DNA of 64,000 nucleotides. It comes from Bryoerythrophyllum caledonicum (taxonomy: Eukaryota; Streptophyta; Bryopsida; Pottiales; Pottiaceae). Below the pieces are notes generated by a model, which searched no databases, was not told the DNA's origin, and saw only the letters and a program-made list of their open reading frames with translations. Shown piece by piece: positions 1 through 10,443 of this stretch. The number at the start of each line of letters is the position of its first letter. Within the stretch, counting starts at the first letter, position 1. The stretch is taken from positions 40,523,158 to 40,587,157 of the forward strand of contig OZ020514.1 of assembly GCA_963971425.1 (NCBI GenBank). The letters run 5' to 3'. A program made the position numbers and the translations under genes.

Positions 1-1796
1 ACTTCATTGACAATATATACAGCTTGCCGTCAGTTGGCAGCCGACGGTGAAAGAAAAACATACCTATCAATTCAAGACATTTTGTCGACTGCTGCAAAAT
101 ACTTGTTGGCTGGTGGCTTGAACTCTAGCACTGCAACTCCTCTGCCTCGTTCTACTTGGTAGGTGCTGCTCCACTCCTTCTTTTAAGTGCCTAAAACACT
201 ACATTGGCTGGCCGCAGACACGTTCATATCCAAACTAGGAAAAATTTTACCTAACCTTGAAGCTGCTCAACTAAACCAAAAAGAGCAGAATGCAAATGAC
301 CCGGTTTGGTGGAAACCTCACCTTTTATATCTCATCAAATGAAAATGCCGCCACCGTTCGATCATCTTCCATCCTTAATCGAAAGGCCATCAAAGTGTCT
401 GGGTAGTTCAATAGTTTACATCCAACCAGTCCGGTTTCAAAGAGTCGTTTTCAATTTCATTTAAAATTCCACTGTAACTTATTTTTAATATTCATATTTA
501 CTTATCTTTTTAGTGTTTTAATGTAAATTTCCTATTAATATTCTAATTTAGATTTCCTTGAATATCTCTTTTATAAATTTAATTTCTTTTGGTAATTGCT
601 TTGAAGTTTGTCTCCTAATCTCAACTAACACTAGGCTTTCAATTGCGTCTCTCTTTCATCCTCGTCATTTTCATTTTATAATTATTTCTCAAACTTTCAC
701 TCAAACTCCCATTCAAATTCCTCTTGAACATCTATTCAAAATTCTTATTAAAGTTTCACATTCGATTTCATTTGAATTTGAATTTGAAGTCCAAGAATGA
801 ACGGACGCAAAATCTGGGCGCAAATCTTTGAAGGTAATTCTGGCGCAAAATTCCAAAACCAAATTTTGCGCACGTTGTTCACTTGAGTGAAGAATATCAT
901 CGCATCTACTACAAATTCTCTGTCATTTCTGTTCTATTTCTTTGAAATGCACCTGCCCTAACACGCTATCTTGTCGCATAGTTTCTGTCCGAGCTTAGAT
1001 CGTCCGGATTGCACTGTTTTGCACAGGCTCTTTTTGACATTCCTGCTTTGCGTAGCACGTTGACAATCACTTTCTGGAAGTAAGCGTTCGTTTATGGTGC
1101 AGTTGTGTGTCCATTGCATTCTCCAATTAAACCTCATATTCCATTTCATGTAAAATTGTACTTGAATTATGTGCAATCCATTAGGATGTCCAGGTATTTC
1201 CCAAATTGTACTACTCTCCCGAGATATCTGCTCAATCCTTGGATTGTCATGTTTCTTCCCAGAATTTGCGTCATTTTTTGATTCATCGGAGACTCTTGCT
1301 TGATGATGTATGAACTCAACCTTTGTTGCTTCATTTTCTTGTTGTATCTGCGTTGATTTCTCGAATACTTAAAGTCCTAATATACTAAACACTGGTAGCC
1401 CTATTTGTGCACAAAAGTGCCCCTTCCTAGTTTGTTTATGCATTACATGTAATCACGAACAAGTTTTTTCCGATTCTTGATTTTCCATGTCTCGTGCGAA
1501 AGCATTGAAATCCATTGGCATTCACCCTGATACCCTAATCCCCAATCCTGAATCCTAAACCAAAACTCTAAAGTCTCGATTTAGACTCATTGGCGCTTGC
1601 ATTTGCCTTTACCTTGTTTGTGCACCATTCTTCAACTGAGAAGTACTTTATAAGTCGTTGTTCGTGACAAATTTTGTCGACTCCTAGCCGACGAAGCCCA
1701 GTTGGCATCCCGAAACATGGGATGCGGACCTATTTTATCGTTCATGAAGAATGAAAAATTAGGTCAACGGAAGCCCCGGAAAGGTGTTCAAGTCGC
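1..1796. other. No supported gene; degenerate leader of the first relic
   Basis: I find no coding frame longer than about 80 codons with recognisable sequence here. The stretch is AT-rich, and its few open frames have the composition of chance frames. It holds the first copies of the short palindrome family (27-47 and about 1687-1706) and a perfect 7-bp inverted repeat, GCATCCC/GGGATGC, at 1705-1725. Around 1525-1560 there are several CCTAA/CCTGAA words, which look telomere-like but are too short and irregular to call an array. Confidence 0.5.
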
Positions 1797-1855
1797 CCTA
1801 ACTCACTTGAGCCTCTACTTTGCAGGTCGCACAATCGTTCAAAAAATCATTCTGA
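1797..1855 (+). repeat. Left copy of a ~60-bp direct repeat
   Basis: This segment matches 7291-7350 at most positions, including the shared run GCAATCGTTCAAAAAATCAT (here ACAATCGTTC...). The two copies lie in the same orientation and bracket the DUF7869-like relic at a spacing of about 5.5 kb. They could be remnants of terminal repeats of a mobile element that carried the gene, or a dispersed repeat present twice. No TG...CA ends or flanking duplication could be made out. Confidence 0.5.
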
Positions 1856-1937
1856 GGGATCCATGGATTATTTGTTCTAAGGTGATCGAAGTATCCGATT
1901 TGATGGAAATGCGGATTCCGACCAAACTGATGGTTTA

Positions 1938-2237
1938 ACCATGCTTTGCAAATGTTGTGGTCGGTTAATCGATTTGGAGGCGGCTGACCTTCGGCCATTC
2001 GCTGTCATCGACGAACTCATTGAGGATTTAGCCAAATCCACAATGCAACCCATTGAGGATATCAAACTAGTTCAGTTATTCTTGAACCTTCGTGACGGCA
2101 TGGAGGTTGCCCTCCTTGATGATGTCATGGATCAAAACTGTTGTGCAGGCGTTGGAGTTATCAACGAGTGCTCCCCAAAGGATTTGTGGAAAAGATTTCT
2201 GATTCGTCACGGCTTCTTTTTGGTTGTCTGGGTCTAG
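1938..2237 (+). pseudogene. Exon-like fragment, upstream part of the DUF7869-like relic
   Basis: An open frame of about 98 codons with protein-like composition begins with CKCCGRLIDLEAADLRPF and continues through an acidic, leucine-rich stretch (IDELIEDLAK, VALLDDVMD). It is denser in G and C than its surroundings and lies on the same strand as the better recognised pieces at 3.2-5.7 kb, so I place it tentatively in the same gene. I do not recognise the domain. The frame ends at TAG 2235-2237. It could equally be an unrelated fragment. Confidence 0.3.
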
Positions 2238-3167
2238 AAAATGAATATCAAGTTCGTCACTCATACGGCATATTGCAAGCTCCCTAAGGTGGCACTATGG
2301 GTGACACAGTGGGTAACCTGGTTCTCTGAAGTGGCTATTGTGTTCGCCCCATGCGGGTCGATGACGACACTCGATATACGTCAGCTGATGAATGTCCAGA
2401 GAGTGAGATGTCGACGACCGGGGCGACAGGATCTATGATGATAGTACTTTTCCAGTGTCTATGAGATTCAATGGGGCTTCAGGCAACGACTCCGAAACAA
2501 GCCAAGAAGGATATGAGGGCGTTTCGTTGGTAGGCAACCAACGCCAGACTGACCAACCTCGAGCTGACGCCACCTTGCCTTCAGGGGTCAATAGTAATCA
2601 ATTCATGTATCCAGATTGACCACAATGGAGGAACAAGTACTGCCATTTGCTTGACAATAACTTCGCATTAATTGGGCAGGCGATGATCCAAGTTTGCCTT
2701 CCGCATGAGGCATGTGATGCGGACATATTGGGTGACAGTGACTTCGGCGTACTCTTTGTCTCTGAGCATGAGGAACTTTAGATGACCACGTTGGGCTAGA
2801 AGATATCGCACACGGGCCTGGAAGGTGGTCCACTGCTCTCTGAGTGCCTTATCTACTGCTTTAAGCACAATCAAGCCTCATGTAAAGATGACAAGCTCAA
2901 GGAGGTGGCCAAGGATCCATAAAGAGGTACGAAACGGAAGCTTAAGCTGAAGAGCGATGTTTTCGTCACCAAAGATTGTCGCCTCGAGGACAAAGTTGCT
3001 TGCCAGCTTGTTAGTTGAAAAAGTGTTGTTTGAGTTGATGCTGTCAGATATTTCTTTGAGCGGACACTTGAAAAATATGCGAGTAGTTCTACTCATCAAG
3101 TTTCGAGCAAAGGCGTGAAACTGCGTACGTTGTTCACGGCCAATACTACTCAGTTCTGGGATTATAG
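2238..3167. other. Unassigned stretch inside the DUF7869-like relic
   Basis: Short plus-strand frames continue with many stops, for example a lysine-rich run near 2884-3000. I could not join them confidently to the flanking exon-like pieces. The minus-strand frames look like shadows. The stretch may hold decayed exons and introns of the same relic. Confidence 0.3.
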
Positions 3168-3486
3168 AATCCCGACATCACTCTATATGGGGTTGATGTG
3201 TGCAAAGTTGTCCGGTTCCATATTCATGGCGTATCCAAGTCTACATACTACAAGTACAAATCTGATTCATTGAACGGACGCGTAAACGGTTGTCATGGAA
3301 ATGCTAGTATTTTGCGCCCCAGGTCTCAGCCAGTTCAAGCTCGTGGGACTATTTCAAGAATCATCAACGACAATGCAGACCACATGCCAAATGAGTTTCA
3401 AGTCATCGGCAACAAGATGGTCGCATCTCTGATGGTTCTACCTGCGGCGATGAACTGGAATTATCTCCGTGACATGTCCAACTTGG
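3168..3486 (+). pseudogene. Exon of DUF7869-like protein relic (N-terminal part)
   Basis: The plus-strand frame reads NPDITLYGVDVCKVVRFHIH and then GVSKSTYYKYKSDSLNGRV. The Y-K-Y-K segment is the kind of sequence that precedes the conserved core in DUF7869-type proteins. The exon ends at a strong splice donor, TTG|gtaagaat, at 3486-3487. The next exon-like frame starts near 3640 after an AAG acceptor. An in-frame TAG lies just upstream at 3165-3167, so the true start is not visible. The family assignment rests on the downstream motif. The placement as the same gene comes from strand, spacing and splice signals. Confidence 0.5.
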
Positions 3487-3639
3487 TAAGAATCTATTTT
3501 CCTCGAACTTGTACTTATAATTTGTCTCTCTCCCCTCCCAAAGCATTTTCCCTGTCTGTCGACTCGCAGCCAATGCATGTCTATTTTTGCATCTCTCTTA
3601 TTTAGCTTCATAAGTCTTGATCGTTTTCTCTATCGATTC

Positions 3640-4790
3640 CAAGTGAACTCTGAATGTTGTGTCGAGCTGATTTTGCAATCTATTGTTAGTCGATTGAAAA
3701 GGAAGATTTTTTGGCACGTTGAGGTAAAGGCTGTTGGTAGCAACTTTTCGAGATGTACCAAGTGTGACTATCTGGTTGAGTTTCTTGCCAAATCTCCTTG
3801 CGGATCTGACAAATGGTAAGCATTGCATGATGATCAAGCGAGGCATCTCAACTACCAAAGTGCTTGCTGTAATGTGTACTTTGGTTGGACATCTCAGTCC
3901 ATTAATTACCCATTCGAGTTCCTCTGCATTATTCACAACAAGGACACTTTTAAGACGGGCATTCAAAAAATGCAGCAAATTACAAAGGCGGGTCTCGGAT
4001 AGATTCCTAATTCATGTACTGGCATGCTAACTCACAATCACTGTGACGATGCGTATGCGCATTACTCGACGTCCTTATGGCCTGGGGACTCCAATTTCAC
4101 AATCTCGTCTATCTGCCGTATTCTTTGAACTTTAGAGCGCCGCCCTAAGCGAGAGTCTAAGCAGCTTTTTACATGTCCACCTAAGAATCCGTACTTTGAA
4201 GCCCTACTCCGTGGTAAATCCACATGTAGTTCGTTGATTCCAAAATCAAGGGGCGATCCCCTTCCAGTGGCTTCGCTCGCTCAACCGGAAGTTAAGCTTC
4301 CTCGGAAGCTGTATCTCCAACTTGATAACTTTGCAAAGGATAACAAGAACTGATTTGTCATGGCCTTCTGTTCGCTTCTTAGAGCCAGATAATTTTTTAA
4401 GGTAGTGGCTGTGGGATTTTTGATTGTCGGCCACACTCATGAGGATATCGACGCTCATTTTAGTTACCTTTCTACATTCACCAAACGGAAAAACACCTAT
4501 TGCTTTGCTGACCTTATGAAACCCTTCATGGACTCTCAGAAGATTGTAGCCTTTATTCCTGAACTTGTTCAAGAGGTTGTTGATTTTAAAAGTTATATTG
4601 TTGATTACCATCACAACAGCAAGAATAAACTTGTCAATCTCAGTGAGATGCACCTTTTTAAATTTTACAATGAAGAGGAAGGTGAAGATGCGGGATGGCT
4701 TGTCATGAGATACAAGAGAAGTGCGACGGATTCATCATGGCTCTCTCTGGATGAGCCTCATTTGATTTTCGATGATTTACAGTTCGCCTC
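3640..4790 (+). pseudogene. Core of a DUF7869-like protein, inactivated
   Basis: From 3640 to about 4370 a single plus frame can be read through stops. It contains a possible metal-binding segment (SNFSRCTKCDYLVEFLAKSP), then FLCIIHNKDTFKTGIQKM, THNHCDDAYAHYS and LPRKLYLQLDNFAKDNKN. After a short interruption near 4390 comes VGHTHEDIDAHFSYLSTF (4429-4482). From memory, the GHTH-x-D-[IV]-D signature after a Q-L-D-N-x-x-x-x-N-K-N segment marks the DUF7869 family, which is of unknown function, widespread in algae, mosses and invertebrates, and often repeat-associated. In-frame TAA (3817), TAG and two TGA codons break it. One TGA replaces the Arg expected after NKN (CGA to TGA). It could be a host pseudogene or transposon cargo. 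Confidence 0.6.
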
Positions 4791-4927
4791 TAATTTTTGC
4801 CATTGCTATTATATCTTATTTGTCGGCTGCCAGCCGACGGACTTGACTGTATCGCTTCTTTTGTAATACTTCTTGTCTTTATCATTGCTTTCTAGTTTTG
4901 GTCTCACTTTTCTGTATTTCGCTATCA

Positions 4928-5750
4928 GATAAGCATGTGAAGATGTGGACTGCGGATAAATTTGGGAATCTTAACCTTCCGATCGGTGATCCAAAACGAG
5001 TACCGTTCAAGCCGCTTTGAGGTAACGTTCATGTCAACAAATCGAAGCGTAACCAAGAGAAGGAGGTTGCAAGGGCCACTGGAAACAACAAAAAGCGGTC
5101 TTTTATGAAGAACGGTATTGCAAAGTATATTGAGTTTTGGAGGACCGGCATGGGCGAGGATATGGCTCCTTTCATTGCATATTAGGAGCGACTTCTTCAG
5201 CTCATATCTAGTCCTCTCCCTCGGACCCACGTCTGTCTCCGTGAAGGATTTTGGCCAGAATCGGGCTGGATGCGTGATCATGCTTAGGCAACGGCACTGC
5301 CCAATACAGTTAGTGCCAGCTCGGATGTTACTCCTGAAGATGAACCTGACCCGTACACTTTCTATGGCTCAGAGCTGAGCCGTCCAAAATTGTCCTTCAA
5401 TCCGATTCGAGATGTTCTTCTTGGCGATTTTGTCCTGTGCCAACCATGCGCTGGCCATTACCTTCTTGTGTAGATGGGCGGGGTACTGGAGTTTGTTAAC
5501 CTCACCCGTGGAGATTCCTATAGAAATTTTAAGGTCGAATGGTAGGTTCCACTGACGACTAAGAAAGATTCTAAGAAGATCATCATGAAGGAGTGTTGGA
5601 ATAGGCGGTGGGAACGGGAATAATGGGATCCAGATGTTCAAAATTGCAATATCGTTCTCTTCTCGCATCGATACCCGTCTCATAATAAGCGTGGGCTGCC
5701 AAAGATCCACCATATCCCGCTAGAAGCAACGAGCGGTGCAATGGCTTGTT
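4928..5750 (+). pseudogene. C-terminal exon region of the DUF7869-like relic
   Basis: After a possible acceptor (tttcgctatcag|ATAAGC, ending at 4930) one frame begins DKHVKMWTADKFGNLNLPIG and runs on to WRTGMGEDMAPFIAY, ending near DVLLGDFVLCQPCAGHYLLV and NRRWERE. At least six in-frame stops interrupt it (TGA near 5020; TAG near 5183, 5284, 5472 and 5541; TAA near 5621), yet the same reading is recovered after most of them, so it decayed mainly by base substitution. The composition fits the C-terminal part of the protein that begins upstream. No catalytic motif is recognised. Confidence 0.5.
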
Positions 5751-6208
5751 TGCAGGCAGGTGACATCGCTATCCATGGCAGTGTCGATTGGTTGTTTTAC
5801 TGATCGGCTTCCAGCTGACAAATTGAATTTCACAGCAATGGAATTTTTCACCATTTATCATTTGTATGCTCCGTGGATCAATACTTTCTGCCAAACTTTG
5901 GCAATGGATATTTTTTACAAGATACTCATCTAACAGATTTCAATTTGAATAGTTGATGTTTTCTTTGTCGGTTGCGAGCCAACAGCCACTGTATTTTAAG
6001 TTTGCAGTTTGAACCAGTTGTTGTGGTCAAAGTCTTTGTGCGTGTGAAGGGCTGAAATCTGTGGCACCTGTGTTGCTCGATATCATAATGGCAATAACAT
6101 GGCGGCGTCGTACGTTAGTAATTATTGTACAAGCGAAATTAGCAGCAACTGAATGATTAATTTCACGGATTCACTGTATTTGGAGCGTCTCTTTGTGTTC
6201 ACTTTAAT

Positions 6209-6744
6209 TTGTGTATCGTGAATTTTACTTGCTTCAGATTGGGTTATTTTGTCTACGCTTGTTTGATTCATTTTCCTAGTCTGATTCAGCTTCCAGCCGA
6301 CGACATGGTTGAGACTTGGCAAATGGCCCTAGTCTGGAGAGCAAGAGAGGCAAGGGAGGAGAGGGAGGCAAATGAGGCGAGAGTTGCTAGGGAGGCAGAA
6401 TCACAGAGTAGTGTAGTGTCTGAAAACACTGTGGAGAGCACTATTCTGTCGAGTGAGGTTCATAATGAGAACTGGGACAAAGAAGTTGTATTCGACAAAG
6501 AAGAGTCCAACAACGATGAGGAGTTCAACAACGATGGCGGTCACCATGTCGATGCTGAATTGGAATGCTCTGATGAGGAAGACTGTTGAGGCAATGGATC
6601 AGACGAGGTGGGCTCATGGGCTACTGGAGGTGTTGACACCGATTCATCTTCAGGCTTTATGGGTACTCCTTTTGAAACCGGATGCGACATTGATTCGTAC
6701 GTGGACTCTGATATGTACGCTTTGGCATGGCGGAAGAAGTGGTA
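6209..6744 (+). pseudogene. Acidic, charged C-terminal frame broken by one TGA
   Basis: A frame opens before a palindrome half copy (TTCCAGCCGAC, 6291-6301) and from ATG 6305 encodes a charged helical run of repeated ARE/ERE units (WRAREAREEREANEARVAR), then an acidic tail ending EDC at TGA 6587-6589. The same frame continues without a shift through GNGSDEVGSWATGGVDTDSS to TAG 6742-6744. The TGA is therefore probably a recent nonsense change in one exon. The helical run predicts a short coiled coil. Function is unknown. It may be the last exon of the DUF7869-like gene upstream or a separate small gene. Confidence 0.45.
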
Positions 6745-7059
6745 GATGTTAAGTATAGTTGAGTTTGTTAGTCATCTGCAGTTGCTTTTCTCTGATCCAT
6801 TTTCCAGTCTGTTGCCATCTCTGGGGCTCCTCCAAATGTAACCTGCTTTCTTACTAAAATATCGTGCTCTATTCGGATCACATCCTTGATGTACTTCTTC
6901 AAATGCAAGCCCCGTTTAGTTCTTTCAGTTTAGATGGTGTTTTTGGGAGAATAATGTGTGTCATGTGAGGTCAAGAGTCTTGTGTCCATGTGTTGTCTTG
7001 TGCAATAATTTCTATATCATTGTATTCTCTTCAAGGACATTGTAGAAAGTTATATTTTT

Positions 7060-7400
7060 ATCCGAGCCGCCAATCGGCAGCCTCCTCTGTGTGAAACCCA
7101 CTTCCTTGACTTTGTTATCAAATTCAGTACGATCACATATATGTCGTGACTTACTCTGCCTGACTTCTTTGATGAATGTTTTATTTACAATACTCTGTGG
7201 ACAGGATCTCATTCTCATTCATTGAAGTTTTTCCTGTGGGCTGCCATCCAAAACCTCTTTTCATTTCGAGTTTGGAGATCATCTGTTTTCCCTAGCTCAC
7301 TCGGGCCTCTACTTTAGTGATCACGCAATCGTTCAAAAAATCATTCTGACAACTACTGCTACTTTTGCGAGATGCCTACTGGGAGCCTTCTCTGTTTGAA
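7060..7400 (+). repeat. Two imperfect tandem copies ~295 bp apart
   Basis: The segment at about 7065-7105 (CAATCGGCAGCCTCCTCTGT, then GTGAAACCCACTT) is repeated in diverged form at about 7368-7408 (CTACTGGGAGCCTTCTCTGT, then TTGAAATCCACTA). The right copy of the 60-bp direct repeat (7291-7350) and a palindrome (7439-7455) lie nearby. This looks like layered, decayed repeat sequence. Confidence 0.4.
7291..7350 (+). repeat. Right copy of the ~60-bp direct repeat
   Basis: Same orientation as 1797-1855 and similar over nearly its whole length, including GCCTCTACTTT and the CAATCGTTCAAAAAATCATT run. See the left copy for interpretation. Confidence 0.5.
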
Positions 7401-7455
7401 ATCCACTAAACAACTGTGTCCAATACTCTCTTTTGTCTGTTGGCTACCGGCCAAC

Positions 7456-9050
7456 GTCTGTACTTAAAGGAAAGACCATGTTCTTCGTTTGCCCGTTGAC
7501 TACTTGTCATGGCTGCATATTTTTTGTTCAATTTCAAAATAATCACCTTACTTCAAAACCTCTAACTCTTTGGTGTATTATGGTGTTTTGGATTCTATAA
7601 GTTTTGTCGGTTATTTGCTAAATAAGGCCTTTTCTTATATCTTTAATTCTTTGCTTTGCTGAAGTGGTGACTATCTTTCCTGTTTGATCATTGGAGATTG
7701 TTGATTGGTATGTTTTGCAAGAGATTTCTTCAATAAATTAATTTGGTGATTCTGATTCCTCCTCATTCTTTGTTGATTGGCTCTTGACCTGTAATTCTAT
7801 TTTCAAGAATCCTTTGGTCATATGGAAAATCTTTAGGGTGTAAGGAGAATATTTAGCGTCTAAAAGAATATTTAGAGTCTACAGAGAATCTGTAGGTTTT
7901 TGGAGAATCTTTAGATTTTATGGATTGACCGCCAATGATTTTTAAAGATTCTTTTGGTTTTAAAGAGACTTCATAATGATATGCGACAATTATTTTAGTT
8001 TTGTGACGCGCAATGTTTGGTGGAACGTAGTTTTCAAAGTATATCTTTAGAATTTAGCCCATATTTGCTTGTTTTTTTGTATGATATAGGAAATGAAATC
8101 TGAGTCTAAGTTTTTTTTTGGTTCATAATTGAACAATTTGTCCACATTTAGTTTAATATCCGTTAAATGTGATGAGTGTGCATCGATTAGTCTTTGAGAT
8201 ACTAGATGATCGGCAATTGATCATCTTGGAGATATTATTGTTTAGGTGATGATCATCTGGTGCAAGCTCATGAATTGTCTGCTATGGTAGAGAACACCAT
8301 AGGACACATGGAGGTAGTCAAGTCACCGGAGGATGATGAGAGTCCTTTTGCTATAGCATAGTAGAGCAAGTGACGTTTGGGTGGTCAATAGATCAATATG
8401 ATACACTTGATATTTTAAATCTAATATGATATGTTTGATTTCAATATTTCTTTGCAGAAGTATAAAATTGTTTGATTAAGTATGTTTTTGCATATATCAA
8501 ACAGTGAGGTATGTCACATTTTCTCACTAAATTGTGTCTTTTGTTATTGAATCTCTTATAAGATGTATTTGTAGTGAGATACTCTAAAATTGTATAACCA
8601 TACAAATGTGTATCTACTAAATGTAAGTACATCATTCTTAAAATCTTAAAAATAATGAAAATCGGATCAATAATCATATGTGTTTATATGTTCTAGCAAA
8701 TAGAGAATGTATAACTTTTACATGAACATGTAGAAGCCAATATTTATCGCTACAAACATGTAAGTTTAGTACAAAAGCGATACTAATTTTTATTATTATT
8801 ATTTTTTAAAATTTCTTTTCTTCTAAAAAATCTTGTTGCTTTATAGTGTTCTTTCTTTGCACTTGGCTAAGTGCATAATTGCTTAACTATGTGTTCTATT
8901 TGGTTAGACTTTGATAAACCACTAGTATCAACCCACTTAACTTAACCTAAAGTAATATGAATGCCTTAGTCTCGAGGAATGAAACTAAGTTAGATTTATG
9001 AAGATTTCATTTAAGTTTTGTTAAATGATTACACTTGCTTTAAGAATTAT
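7456..9050. other. AT-rich non-coding stretch with a short degenerate tandem repeat
   Basis: No coding frame is supported. Between about 7815 and 7925 a roughly 20-bp motif (GAGAATCTTTAGGGTSTAAA-like) recurs about five times with substitutions. The rest is low-complexity AT-rich DNA running up to the proposed start of LTR A. Confidence 0.5.
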
Positions 9051-9306
9051 TGTAAAGTTGAAAACCTTATATTTTTAAATTTAAGTGAAAACAAGGCTGA
9101 GGATATGTAAAAAATTAGATATTTAATGCTTTGTTTTAGACTTAAGTAGTTAACTTCTTAAAGTGGACATGTTTACATCAGAACCTGAAAGAATAGTGTG
9201 AAAAGGTCAAAAGGCACACCCTTTGGTTGGAGTGCACCTTTAAATGAAAGGATGTGAGGATGTTATGGCATCAACCTTAATGGTTGATCATGAGGAAAAA
9301 TCCTTT

Positions 9307-9394
9307 CCAAGAGGTGTACCTCTTGGCTTTCCCAAGACATCTACCTCTTGGATTTCCCAAGACGTCTACCTCTTGGATTTTCAGTAGTATAAAG
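9307..9394 (+). promoter_or_regulatory. LTR promoter: three 25-bp repeats followed by a TATA box
   Basis: Three exact-length 25-bp units (9307-9331, 9332-9356, 9357-9381) end seven bases before TATAAAG at 9388-9394. Each carries a version of the palindrome AAGAGGTGTACCTCTT, and the first copy is the perfect form. LTR B has two units at 41694-41743 followed by TATAAAG at 41750-41756. LTR C has one palindrome, AAGAGGTACACCTCTT, near 32799. Position directly upstream of a TATA box suggests factor-binding sites that set LTR promoter strength. Binding is inferred. Confidence 0.65.
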
Positions 9395-10022
9395 ACCTTG
9401 AGAAATTGGCATTTGCGGTCACTTCCACAAGGAGCTTTGGAGTGAGTCCTAGCTTTAAGACCAAGCTAGTTGGTGACTCTTAAGGTGTAAGAGTTTACTT
9501 ATTAATATATATTATTATTGCATTTGTATGTCTTTAAGTCTTCTGGTTGTAACTTAAGTCATGTGTATGTGCATTAATAGGTCTTTATTATTAGTTTAGG
9601 GCAAAATCCCAATCATAAGGCCACGTGCATGACCTTATGTGTGTGTTAAGCATTAACCATAAGTATGTAAGATTTATTGGAGTTAATGTATCATAGTCTG
9701 ATTTAATGCACCAGTGGATAATATGCATAAGTATAGACTAAGGTCTTAAATAGGACGGTGAGAACGTAGGGACCTCAAGACTAAGTGCAGTGTACTTAAG
9801 TAAACAGGGTCTACAGTGAGGAAGCACGTGAGTAGAAGTTAGTAGTTTTGAGTCTGAGTGTTATTACTTAAGAAACGCAAGTATAGATGTGGGGCACTAC
9901 TTGCATCAAAGGGTTAATCATAGCCATGATAGATTCAAGTCAAAGCTTTATAGGTGCATTATTAGATCTTGAATCAACTTGTGTGTGGATTATGAGACTA
10001 ACCTTGAGAATAAAAATTCTAT

Positions 10023-10050
10023 CACGTGGATCGGTTGGACGGACGTGAGA
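10023..10050 (+). promoter_or_regulatory. Conserved G-box / ACGT-core block in LTR A
   Basis: CACGTGGATCGGTTGGACGG is followed by ACGTGAG. It contains CACGTG (10023-10028) and a second ACGT core. The block is unchanged in LTR B (CACGTG at 42387-42392) and recognisable in the diverged minus-strand LTR C (CACGTG at 31516-31521). CACGTG and ACGT cores are typical plant bZIP/bHLH sites. Conservation across diverged copies suggests function, but no binding is shown. Confidence 0.5.
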
Positions 10051-10443
10051 AGAGGAGTGGTTGCATGAGGTAAATTTGTGATTATTTAACATAGCATAAT
10101 TAAAGAACCCATGCATTGAAACTTGATGGAATATTCCATCAGCCCAAGGTGGCATAGGTCTAGGAGTGGGTGCACAAAGCATAATCTTAACAAGAATAAG
10201 GACTGTTCACTGATATAATGAATCCTGGGAGTTAACGGTGCATCATCCTTAAGAGTGATGCTAAGAGAGACCCATTTCCTTAAAGCATGATGAATATTCT
10301 CAAGTATTAACCAAATGGATAGCTTTAACTATCCAATTAGAGTCCAATTACTTAACAATAGACAAAAGGTCATTGCCAAAAGTAGATTTGGAGTTACAAG
10401 AGTATCTTGGATTTTTATTGAAGAGTAGAATTTTGGGATTTCA

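Larger units (their letters stand above)
27..7455. repeat. Dispersed short palindrome family, consensus GTYGGCTDCCAGCCRAC
   Basis: About eight variants of one 15-21 bp quasi-palindrome lie in the first 7.5 kb: 27-47, 1687-1706, 4822-4838, 5804-5818, 5967-5983, 6287-6301 (half copy), 7065-7077 and 7439-7455. The best copy, GTCGGCTGCCAGCCGAC at 4822, is a 7-bp stem with a 3-base loop. Several lie in presumed introns or just before presumed exons, and the half copy sits immediately 5' of a coding frame. Their right arms often read CAG-CCGAC, which resembles a 3' splice site. The palindromes are seen in the sequence. A function as mobile mini-inserts, splice signals or RNA structures is inference. 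Confidence 0.6.
9051..10443 (+). mobile_element. LTR 'A' (probable 5' LTR of the first gypsy element)
   Basis: About 1.39 kb matches 41429-42804 in direct orientation, roughly 95% identical in its middle by eye, and a third, diverged copy lies on the minus strand at 31094-33090. The proposed start TGTAAAG aligns with TGCAGAG of copy B and TGTAGAG of copy C, and the end is TTTCA. A 25-bp promoter repeat, a TATA box and G-box-like sites lie inside. The gag of a gypsy element in the same orientation follows, so this is most likely its 5' LTR. The ends are uncertain by a few bases. A possible primer-binding region follows at 10444-10475, but I cannot match it to a tRNA. Confidence 0.75.

Noticed and set aside
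1525..1560. Telomere-like CCCTAA words
   Set aside because: Only a few irregular words with other sequence between them. No array.
9301..9381. 25-bp direct repeats as a CRISPR-like array
   Set aside because: Units are contiguous without spacers and lie in an LTR promoter of a eukaryotic genome. Simple tandem repeats.
9940..10182. Antisense 80-codon open frame in LTR A, also open in LTR B (42304-42546)
   Set aside because: A and B are near-identical DNA copies, so joint openness is expected. The matching stretch in the diverged LTR C is not open.
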